Source of the DNA: Modestobacter sp. | Lineage (GTDB): Bacteria > Actinomycetota > Actinomycetes > Mycobacteriales > Geodermatophilaceae | DNA: 24,654 nt | Direction: 5' to 3' | Assembly: GCA_025965775.1 (NCBI GenBank) | Contig: JAOPWG010000023.1 | Location: 1-24,654 of the forward strand | Shown here: piece after piece, positions 15,581 through 21,885 of the stretch | Layout: every line of letters begins with the position of its first letter | How positions within the stretch are numbered: the stretch's first letter is position 1 | Program-made: the position numbers and the translations under genes | Notes under the pieces: generated by a model | What the model was told of the DNA's origin: nothing | Databases searched by the model: none | The model's input: only the letters and a program-made list of their open reading frames with translations

Positions 15581-15618
15581 CTGTCATCGACAGTGCCGAT
15601 GTGGTGACGCACAGTCAA
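15581..15618 (-). promoter_or_regulatory. Candidate promoter with overlapping inverted repeat for the priming transferase
   Basis: On the minus strand TTGACT (15618-15613) is followed 17 bases later by CACTGT (15595-15590), a fair -35 and a weak -10. An inverted repeat CTGTC-ATC-GACAG (15581-15593) overlaps the -10 and the expected transcription start, a typical position for a repressor operator. The transcript would have a leader of about 90 bases containing the tandem repeat. Confidence 0.35.
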
Positions 15619-15700
15619 CGGACTCTCACTCGACCAGGGGAGCCGGGCTGCGTGCACCACTCGACGGGGGCACGGACCTCGCCGCTCGTGTCGGGCCATG

Positions 15701-16579
15701 TCAGCCCCGCAGGTCGGGCAAGCCGGCCGACCAGGCCGGCAGGGCACCCGGGGCGTCGATGGTCTCGGCGTCGGCGGTGCGACGCAGCGCCCAGTCGGCG
15801 GGCAGCACCAGGCGCGGCGCGACGCCGACGAGCACGGCGACGAGGACGGCGACCCCGCCCAGCATCTCGCCGCTCTCCTCCACGAACGTGGCGAGGGTCG
15901 ACCAGCTGCCGGCCATCGAGGAGATCGCGGACAGGCCGACGGCGGCAGCGCCGTAGAGCCCGAAGGCCCGCAGCACGCGGCGGCGGTCGCGGCGCTCGCT
16001 GCGGCTGACCCAGAACAGCAGGGCCAGGACGGCGGCCAGGACCACGGTGCTGCCGATGGCGGCGAGCACCGGGTGGTCGGCGACGCCGACGGCCTGCAGG
16101 GTGCGGACGTGGACGGTGCCACCGCCCTTGACCTCGGCGATGACGGCGGCGACCGCGGCGACCGACAGCCACCACGTACGGCGCCCGGGCGAGCGGGCTC
16201 CACCGATCACGGCGGCCACGGCGGCCACGGCGAAGAGCGCGGTGACGAACAGGCGGGGCGCGGACATCGGCGCGTCCATGGAGAGCAGCCGGGCGGTGCC
16301 ACGCTCCTGGCCGGCGGTGCGCAGCACGAAACCGACGGCCTCGAGGCTGATGCCGGTGCCGATCAGAGTCATCGCGAGCGGGGGCACCGGGATGCGCCGG
16401 CGGCGTGGTGGCAGTGCGGACCGGCGGGCGGTGATCAGGTCCACCGGGTGGTCGGCGGCCCGCAGCGCGGCCGCACCGAGCTCCCGGCGGTCCGCGCCAC
16501 GGATGGCCAGGCCGATCGGCAACGCCACGACCACCGCCAGGACCAGCCAGCCGACCAGCATCCATCCCCACCACACCAT
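15701..16579 (-). CDS. Polytopic membrane protein of unknown function
   Basis: I do not recognise the family. The product is about 292 residues with around seven hydrophobic segments (roughly 7-27, 66-87, 109-127, 135-149, 170-190, 203-222, 237-256) and a basic cytoplasmic-looking loop (RSERRDRRR, 193-201). A short Pro-rich tail ends DAPGALPAWSAGLPDLRG. There are no obvious catalytic or nucleotide-binding motifs. ATG at 16579 places the first membrane segment right at the N-terminus (MVWWGWMLVGW). GTG at 16585 or a start at 16681 would add an unlikely charged extension. The N-terminal segment resembles the two small single-span proteins nearby. It lies about 200 bases upstream of the priming transferase on the same strand, but the candidate promoter between them suggests separate control. 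A related fragment seems to lie at 12380-12515. Confidence 0.7.
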   Translation of the reverse strand: MVWWGWMLVGWLVLAVVVALPIGLAIRGADRRELGAAALRAADHPVDLITARRSALPPRRRRIPVPPLAMTLIGTGISLEAVGFVLRTAGQERGTARLLSMDAPMSAPRLFVTALFAVAAVAAVIGGARSPGRRTWWLSVAAVAAVIAEVKGGGTVHVRTLQAVGVADHPVLAAIGSTVVLAAVLALLFWVSRSERRDRRRVLRAFGLYGAAAVGLSAISSMAGSWSTLATFVEESGEMLGGVAVLVAVLVGVAPRLVLPADWALRRTADAETIDAPGALPAWSAGLPDLRG

Positions 16580-16821
16580 GACCACGCCATCGGCAGCCGG
16601 GCGGCACTCCTTGATCCGGGCGGCCGACCGCCCCCTCCTCCGGGTGACCGGTCGGCCACCCGGACGGGCGACAGGTGTCACCGGCGACCCGGGCAGTACA
16701 TCGCTGACAGTCCGCGACCAACAGCGGAGCGTGCCGACAGGCTGGGCCGCAGCTCCGGCAGGGCGACACGGTCCCGCGGGCGGCGATGGCCGGGGCGACC
16801 GCCCCTAGAAAGGAGCCTGTG

Positions 16822-16977
16822 GTGTGGCTGGCAGTGATCGCGCTGACGTGGGTGCTGACGACGGTCGTCGTGCTGCCCGTGCTCGGTCGCTGCCTCGGGT
16901 CCGCCGATCTCACCCTCGCGGCCCGCTCCCCCGGGGTGGCCGACGAGGACGTGGCGCGGCGGTTGCACCTGGTCTGA
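16822..16977 (+). CDS. Small single-span membrane protein (51 aa)
   Basis: GTG at 16822 follows AAAGGAG (16809-16815) with a 6-base spacer, the best ribosome site in this part of the window. The product is one hydrophobic helix (about residues 2-22, WLAVIALTWVLTTVVVLPVL) followed by a short hydrophilic tail with GRCLGSADLTLAARS. The function is unknown. The layout (helix, then V-L-G-R, then a charged tail) is shared with the minus-strand protein at 18421-18645. It is divergent from the polytopic membrane gene, with 242 bases between them, and is followed by a hairpin. Confidence 0.6.
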   Translation: MWLAVIALTWVLTTVVVLPVLGRCLGSADLTLAARSPGVADEDVARRLHLV

Positions 16978-16997
16978 CCAGCACTGTGTCCTCCTAC

Positions 16998-17028
16998 CGG
17001 GGGAGACATGCCTGGCACGACTCCCCCG
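16998..17028 (+). terminator. Stem-loop after the 51-residue gene
   Basis: A perfect 8-base inverted repeat, CGGGGGAG (16998-17005) and CTCCCCCG (17021-17028), with a 15-base loop starts 20 bases after the stop codon at 16977. No T-tract follows, so it is a terminator candidate only. Confidence 0.45.
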
Positions 17029-17061
17029 TGAGCCGCTGGGCCCCTAGGGTCTCAGCGAGAT

Positions 17062-17084
17062 AAGTGCATGCGATTGCTGCACTT
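17062..17084. promoter_or_regulatory. Inverted repeat AAGTGCA-N9-TGCACTT, candidate operator
   Basis: Perfect 7-base arms (17062-17068 and 17078-17084) with centres 16 bases apart lie 65 bases upstream of the TauE/SafE start, in a locally AT-richer stretch. The spacing suits a dimeric helix-turn-helix regulator. The regulator is not identified and no regulator gene is in the window. Confidence 0.45.
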
Positions 17085-17149
17085 TGGATGCTCCCTCCAC
17101 GGGGCAGGGCCGGGCGGTACGGCGTGTGCCGGCGGACAGGGAGAGCCTG

Positions 17150-18178
17150 ATGGGCTGGTGGGATCCGGCGATTGCCGTCGCTGGTCTGGTGGTCGGCGTC
17201 GTCGTCGGTCTCACCGGGATGGGCGGCGGGGCCCTGATGACCCCCATCCTGGTCTTCTTCTTCGGCGTCCCGCCCCTGGCCGCGGTGTCCAGCGACGTGG
17301 TGGCCAGCTTCTTCATGAAGCCGATCGGCGGGATCGTGCACCTGCGCCGCGGGACCGTGCACCTCGGCCTGGTGACGTGGCTGTGCCTCGGTTCGATCCC
17401 GGGCGCCTTCACCGGCGTCCTGGTGCTGCGGGCCCTCGGCGGAGGCGAGCGGATGCAGGAGCTGCTGCTCGTCGCCCTCGGCGTCATCCTGGTCATCGCG
17501 GCAGCCGCGATGGCGATCAAGGCCTACCTCAAGCTGCGGGAGCGCGAGCGCCTGCGCGGTCAGCCGGACGTCGCCGAGCCGAGGCTGTCGACCGTCCCGG
17601 TGCGGCGTGTGGCGACCGTGCTCGTCGGCCTGGGCGGCGGCCTCGTCGTCGGGATGACCTCCGTGGGTGCGGGGTCCCTGATGATCGTCTGCCTGCTGCT
17701 GCTCTATCCGACCATCCGCACCAGCCAGTTGGTCGGCACGGACCTGGTGCAGGCCGTGCCGCTGGTCGCGGCCGCATCCCTCGGCCACATCCTCTTCGGT
17801 GACTTCACGATGGGCCTGACCGGCAGCATCCTGGTCGGGGCCGTCCCCGGGGTCTGGCTGGGGGCCCGCGTCTCCTCCCGCACGCCCGGCAGCCTGGTAC
17901 GCCGGGCGCTGACGGTCGTCATGCTGGCATCCGGCACGAAACTGCTGGGCGCGTCCACCGGCCTGGTGGCCGCGGTCACCCTGGCGTCGGTCGTCGTGGG
18001 CGTCGCCACCTGGGCCGTCGTCCGGGTGCGCCACGGAGAAGCAGCCCTCGTCTGGCAACAGCGCAGGCGCTACCGGGAGAGGGAGGCCGGCGCGACGACC
18101 CCCGCCGCATCCGGCACGGACGCGGAGACCGCGCCGCTGCTCACCGGCACGACCGGGCGGGCCGTCACCGACTCGTGA
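17150..18178 (+). CDS. TauE/SafE family permease (sulfite exporter type)
   Basis: A 342-residue member of the TauE/SafE family, whose studied members move sulfite, sulfoacetate or related organosulfur anions across the membrane. It has the internal two-fold repeat: GVVVGLTGMGGGALMTP in the first half and GGLVVGMTSVGAGSLMI in the second, each opening a bundle of about four membrane segments. The hydrophilic middle (about 129-154) holds LRERERLRGQPDVAEPR. The last 50 residues form a charged cytoplasmic tail, longer than in many relatives. ATG at 17150 follows ACAGGGAGAG. An upstream start at 17084 would overlap the inverted repeat and is rejected. Its substrate is unknown; the nearby APS kinase makes a sulfur anion plausible, but the genes are not in one operon. 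Confidence 0.85.
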   Translation: MGWWDPAIAVAGLVVGVVVGLTGMGGGALMTPILVFFFGVPPLAAVSSDVVASFFMKPIGGIVHLRRGTVHLGLVTWLCLGSIPGAFTGVLVLRALGGGERMQELLLVALGVILVIAAAAMAIKAYLKLRERERLRGQPDVAEPRLSTVPVRRVATVLVGLGGGLVVGMTSVGAGSLMIVCLLLLYPTIRTSQLVGTDLVQAVPLVAAASLGHILFGDFTMGLTGSILVGAVPGVWLGARVSSRTPGSLVRRALTVVMLASGTKLLGASTGLVAAVTLASVVVGVATWAVVRVRHGEAALVWQQRRRYREREAGATTPAASGTDAETAPLLTGTTGRAVTDS

Positions 18179-18235
18179 CCTGCCGCCCCGGCTCGGCGAC
18201 GTGGCGCACCGGTGGCATGTCAGTAGCTTTCCGCC

Positions 18236-18400
18236 ATGTCAGCATCACGCAGCGCCACTGAGCCCGCGGAGCACCTGACCGCGGCCCTGTCCCTCGCCGA
18301 CTCCCTGCAGTCCGGGTTCGCCGCCCAGCGCGCCGGCCACCAGCGCCGCGACCAGCACCGCGCCGCCCGGCCGGTCCCCGAGTGCCGGCTGGCCGGCTGA
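18236..18400 (+). CDS. Small hypothetical protein (54 aa)
   Basis: ATG at 18236 opens 54 codons ending at TGA 18398-18400, with a product beginning MSASRSATEPAEHLTAALSLADSL and rich in Ala, Arg and Gln. It has no membrane segment and no family that I recognise; residues 13-45 could form an amphipathic helix. There is no Shine-Dalgarno sequence, but TAGCTT (18224-18229) ends six bases before the ATG, the position of a -10 box for a leaderless transcript, which is common in actinobacteria. It is convergent with the small membrane gene at 18421. Its reality depends on that promoter reading. Confidence 0.45.
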   Translation: MSASRSATEPAEHLTAALSLADSLQSGFAAQRAGHQRRDQHRAARPVPECRLAG

Positions 18401-18420
18401 CCCCCGGCCCACCCCGCCGC

Positions 18421-18645
18421 TCAGGGGCCGGAGCCCGGCGTCCGGCGTCCGGCCAGCGCGTGGCGGCAGTCCTCACGGATCCGCCGGGCGCGGCCCCCGG
18501 TGTCGCGGTGCGGGGGGACGACGACGTCGTCGGGCCGGCTGCGCTCCTCCGCGATGCGGATCGCCCGGCCCAGGACGACGACGAGGACCGAGCCGGTCAG
18601 CAGCCAGCCGAGCACGATCACCGTGCCCCACAGCCACGCGCTCAT
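18421..18645 (-). CDS. Small single-span membrane protein (74 aa)
   Basis: The product has one hydrophobic helix (about residues 3-26, AWLWGTVIVLGWLLTGSVLVVVLG) followed by a basic cytoplasmic tail with GRAIRIAEERSRPDD and GGRARRIREDCRHALAGRR. The pattern of helix, VLGR and charged tail repeats that of the 51-residue protein at 16822. ATG at 18645 is preceded on its strand by CAGGGGTGG. It lies 85 bases downstream of the UDP-glucose dehydrogenase stop on the same strand, so it could be cotranscribed with it. The function is unknown. Confidence 0.6.
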   Translation of the reverse strand: MSAWLWGTVIVLGWLLTGSVLVVVLGRAIRIAEERSRPDDVVVPPHRDTGGRARRIREDCRHALAGRRTPGSGP

Positions 18646-18730
18646 GCGCCACCCCTGGCCCTCGAACGAGTGGCGAGGACGGTAGCGGAACCGTGGGGTC
18701 GATCACACCGATCGCCGCGCCCCCCGGGGC

Positions 18731-20050
18731 TCAGCCGGCGCGGCGGCCCAGCGCCCGGTAGGACCAGCCGGCGGCGGTCCAGGTGTCCCGGTCCAGGGCG
18801 TTGCGGCCGTCCAGCACGCGCTTCTGCTTCACGATCCGGCCGAAGGAGGTCGGGTCCAGCTCCTTGTACTGCTTCCACTCGGTGAGGACCAGCACGGCGT
18901 CGGCCCGCTCGGCGGCCTCCTCGGCGCTGTCCACGACGTCCAGCTGCGGCCAGCTGCGGCGGATGTTGTCCCCCGCCGCGGGGTCGGTCACCCGGACCAC
19001 CGCACCCTGCAGCTGGAGCTGCGCGGCCACGTTGAGCGCCGGGGAGTCGCGGATGTCGTCGCTGTCGGGCTTGAACGCCGCCCCCAGGACGGCGACCCGC
19101 TTGCCCAGCAGCGACCCGTCGCACACCTCGCGAGCCAGCTCCACCATCCGGATCCGGCGGCGCATGTTGATGTTGTCGACCTCGCGCAGGAACGCCAGGG
19201 CCTGGTCGGCGCCGAGCTCGCCGGCGCGGGCCATGAAGGCGCGGATGTCCTTGGGCAGGCAGCCGCCGCCGAAGCCGAGCCCGGCGTCGAGGAACTTGCG
19301 GCCGATCCGGTCGTCGTAGCCGATCGCGTCGGCGAGCAGCTTCACGTCCGCGCCGGTCGCCTCGCACAGCTCGGCCATCGCGTTGATGAAGGAGATCTTG
19401 GTGGCCAGGAAGCTGTTCGCCGCCGTCTTCACCATCTCCGCGGTGGCGTAGTCCGTCTCGACCTTGGGGGTGCCGCGCGCGACGATCGGTGCGTACACCT
19501 CGTCGAGCAGCGCCCGGGCGGTGTCACCGTCGGCGCCGGACGGCAGCCCGTAGACCAGCCGGTCGGGATGCAGCGTGTCGCGGACGGCGAAGCCCTCCCG
19601 GAGGAACTCCGGATTCCAGGCGAGCAGCGCGCCGGGAACCTTGTCCCCGAACATGTCGGCCAACCGGGCAGCCGTCCCCACTGGCACCGTCGACTTCCCG
19701 GCGACGAGCTCGCCTGCTTCCAGCACCGGGAGCAGTGACTCGGCGGCGGCCTGCACGAACTGCAGGTCGGCGCCGTACTCGCCGTGCTTCTGCGGGGTCC
19801 CGACGCAGACGAAGTGCACACGGGCTCCCGCCGCGTCCCCTACGTCGGTGGTGAAACTGAGCCGTCCCGACGCCAGGCTGTGTTCCAGCAGATCTTGGAA
19901 GCCCGGTTCGTAGAACGGCGATCGTGCCTGGCAGAGCGCCCCGACCTTGCGCTCGTCGACGTCGACGCCGACCACCTGGTGACCGAGCTCGACCAGTGAT
20001 GCGGCGTGGACGGCACCGAGGTAGCCGCAACCGACGACCGAGATCTTCAT
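18731..20050 (-). CDS. ugd: UDP-glucose 6-dehydrogenase
   Basis: This enzyme oxidises UDP-glucose twice with NAD+ to UDP-glucuronate, the precursor for acidic polysaccharides. The 439 residues show the N-terminal Rossmann site KISVVGCGYLGAVHA (2-16), WNPEFLREG (145-153), NSFLATKISFINAMAE (212-227, with Lys218 and Asn222), the catalytic cysteine in GFGGGCLPKD (Cys264, Asp268), and the C-terminal UDP-binding part with LGAAFKPDSDDIRDSP (322-337). All expected catalytic residues are present and length is normal. ATG at 20050 places the Rossmann motif at residue 2; a longer frame reaches 20134 but adds an unlikely tail. It is transcribed away from the hyaluronan-synthase-like gene, across a 590-base gap that must hold both promoters. 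Confidence 0.95.
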   Translation of the reverse strand: MKISVVGCGYLGAVHAASLVELGHQVVGVDVDERKVGALCQARSPFYEPGFQDLLEHSLASGRLSFTTDVGDAAGARVHFVCVGTPQKHGEYGADLQFVQAAAESLLPVLEAGELVAGKSTVPVGTAARLADMFGDKVPGALLAWNPEFLREGFAVRDTLHPDRLVYGLPSGADGDTARALLDEVYAPIVARGTPKVETDYATAEMVKTAANSFLATKISFINAMAELCEATGADVKLLADAIGYDDRIGRKFLDAGLGFGGGCLPKDIRAFMARAGELGADQALAFLREVDNINMRRRIRMVELAREVCDGSLLGKRVAVLGAAFKPDSDDIRDSPALNVAAQLQLQGAVVRVTDPAAGDNIRRSWPQLDVVDSAEEAAERADAVLVLTEWKQYKELDPTSFGRIVKQKRVLDGRNALDRDTWTAAGWSYRALGRRAG

Positions 20051-20640
20051 CAGCAAGCTCCACATCAGAGAGCACGGGGCGGGCGCCCGGAGATACCCGA
20101 AGATCGTGCGGGAACGCAGCGTAATCGCCGACAATCGTCATGGCACGACCAGTCGAGTGCGCAACCATCGCACAATCCACGGTCCGCTCATTTACTCACC
20201 GTGAGATTACTATCGCGTACTGCCACGCCACTCAATGTCAATGCGATCGAGGGCGCAGACCGCACTCTTCACCCGCCACGCCGTCGGCGTATGGGCCCAC
20301 GATCACTGCCCCGGCGTCGAGACGAAGGAGGATCCAGCGCAGGCGATCAACCGCCCCGCACCTGGGGCCTCCCCCGCCCGGCGTGGCGTCTCCCTGGCGC
20401 CAAGGACGCATTTCCTCGTGGCATCGCAGCGACCCTGCGATCGTCCCGGGTTATGAAGGGACGCCCATTTCTCAGCTCGCGTCGATGCGCATTCCTGCCT
20501 GCCCACCGTCCGTGGACAAGGTGCGACCGAGTTCCCTGCAAATGGCAGGAAGTGGACGCCGCAGGGGCCGGTCTTCGAGATGTCCGTGGCGCCCGTGGCC
20601 GGTCCGACCTCTGTCTCTGTCGTGATGAGGAGCCCCTGAC
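20051..20640. other. 590-base divergent intergenic region, no supported gene
   Basis: The region lies between the divergent UDP-glucose dehydrogenase and GT2 synthase genes. Part of it (about 20140-20240) is clearly richer in A and T than the rest of the window. The open frames crossing it have no protein-like composition. It contains a palindrome next to a -10-like TACTAT near 20200, listed separately. If that promoter drives the synthase, its transcript would carry a leader of more than 400 bases, unusual enough to suggest a regulatory RNA or an unseen small gene. I could not assign a known riboswitch class. Confidence 0.5.
20195..20213 (+). promoter_or_regulatory. Palindrome CTCAC-C-GTGAG abutting TACTAT, candidate promoter/operator
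   Basis: CTCACCGTGAG (20195-20205) is a 5-base inverted repeat with a 1-base centre, followed directly by TACTAT (20208-20213), which fits the actinobacterial TANNNT -10 consensus. No good -35 is visible at the right distance. A regulator bound to the palindrome would sit in the -35/-10 spacer. The strand is uncertain, since the same AT-rich patch could serve the divergent dehydrogenase gene. Confidence 0.3.
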
Positions 20641-21885
20641 GTGTCCGACCTGCTGTCCGTGGTGGTCCGCGACTGGCAGCTGCTGTTGCCGGTCGGCGTC
20701 GTGGGGGCTCTCTCCTGGTCCATCTGGCTGATCCGCAAGATCCTCTCTGCCAGGTACCGGCCTACGGTGAACGACTTCCGGACGACCACGTCGGTGGTCG
20801 TCCCGTCTTTCCGCGAGGACCCCGAGGTCCTCGTCCGGTGCCTGGACTCGTGGCTGCGTCAGTGCCCGACCGAGGTCATCGTCGTGCTCGACATCGGGGA
20901 CACCGAGGCCTACGCCCGGCTGAGGCGGAGGGCGCGCGTCGAGCCGCGGCTGTCGGTCATCTCCTTCCCCCACCGCGGCAAGCGGTCGGCGCTGGGTGTC
21001 GGCATCCGCGCCGCCCGTGGCGAGATCGTCGTGCTCTGCGACTCCGACACCAGCTGGCAACCGGCACTCCTCTCGGCCGTGCAGATGCCCTTCGCCGACC
21101 CGGCTGTCGGTGCGGTGAGCACCCGCCAGAACGTCTACCTGCCCACGTCCAGCATCTGGCGCCGGGTCGCGGACTGGGTCATCGACCTCCGCTACATGGA
21201 CTACGTGCCGGCGACGGCGCGGGCCGGCGCGGTCGTCTGCGTCTCCGGTAGGACGGCGGCCTACCGACGGAGCGCCGTCCTACCGGTGCTCCAGCACCTG
21301 GAGCACGAGTTCTTCCTCGGCCGCCGGTGCATCGCCGGGGACGACGGGCGGCTGACCTGGCTGGTGCTCGCCAGCGGGTACCGGACGGTGTACCAGTCCA
21401 GCGCGCGTGCCGCGTCCATGTTCCCGAGCACCTTCCGGGCGTTCTGCAAGCAGCGCGTCCGGTGGGCCCGCAACTCCTACCGCTGCTATCTGACGGCGGC
21501 CTGGAACGGCTGGCTGTGGCGCGTGCCGTTGGTCAGCCAGATCACCGTCCTGCAGATCCTGTTCACACCGGTGACGATGTTCGCAGCGGTGTACTACGTG
21601 GTCGGCTCGGGACTCTCCGGCCGCGGGGGGCACGCATTGACCCTCTCCCTGATCTGGGTCCTGCTCGGTCGGGCCATCCGGAGCGTCAGCCACCTGCGCC
21701 GCCGTCCCGCGGACCTGCTGATCCTCCCGTTGGTGGCCCTCGTCATCGCAGTGGTGGCCCTGCCGATCAAGAGCTACGCCCTGTTCTCCATGAACAAGCA
21801 GGGGTGGCTGACCCGGCGCGCCGACCTCGCCGGCGCCGAGGGGCAGTCCGAGGCGAGCCTCGCGGCCCACGCAGTGAGCGCATGA
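20641..21885 (+). CDS. Processive GT2 polysaccharide synthase, hyaluronan/cellulose-synthase-like
   Basis: A 414-residue membrane glycosyltransferase of the HAS/NodC/Alg8/BcsA type, which polymerises a glycan on the cytoplasmic face and threads it through its own membrane channel. There is one N-terminal membrane segment (about 12-34), then the catalytic domain with Asp84 (VVLDIGD), the DSDTS metal motif (134-138), IAGDDGRLT (231-239, acceptor GDD) and the processivity motif QRVRW (271-275), and then about three C-terminal segments (about 300-322, 331-347, 358-378). The closing MNKQGWLTR (384-392) recalls the gating loop of this family. GTG at 20641 follows GAGGAG. The nearby UDP-glucose dehydrogenase points to a glucuronate-containing product, but sugar specificity cannot be read from sequence. 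Confidence 0.85.
   Translation: MSDLLSVVVRDWQLLLPVGVVGALSWSIWLIRKILSARYRPTVNDFRTTTSVVVPSFREDPEVLVRCLDSWLRQCPTEVIVVLDIGDTEAYARLRRRARVEPRLSVISFPHRGKRSALGVGIRAARGEIVVLCDSDTSWQPALLSAVQMPFADPAVGAVSTRQNVYLPTSSIWRRVADWVIDLRYMDYVPATARAGAVVCVSGRTAAYRRSAVLPVLQHLEHEFFLGRRCIAGDDGRLTWLVLASGYRTVYQSSARAASMFPSTFRAFCKQRVRWARNSYRCYLTAAWNGWLWRVPLVSQITVLQILFTPVTMFAAVYYVVGSGLSGRGGHALTLSLIWVLLGRAIRSVSHLRRRPADLLILPLVALVIAVVALPIKSYALFSMNKQGWLTRRADLAGAEGQSEASLAAHAVSA

Noticed and set aside
16580..16681. N-terminal extension of the polytopic membrane protein
   Set aside because: It would add about 34 mainly basic residues before a membrane segment that starts well at ATG 16579.
20140..20625. Open frame in the long divergent gap
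   Set aside because: Arg/Ser/Pro-rich without structure, no ribosome site, and not recognisable as any family.
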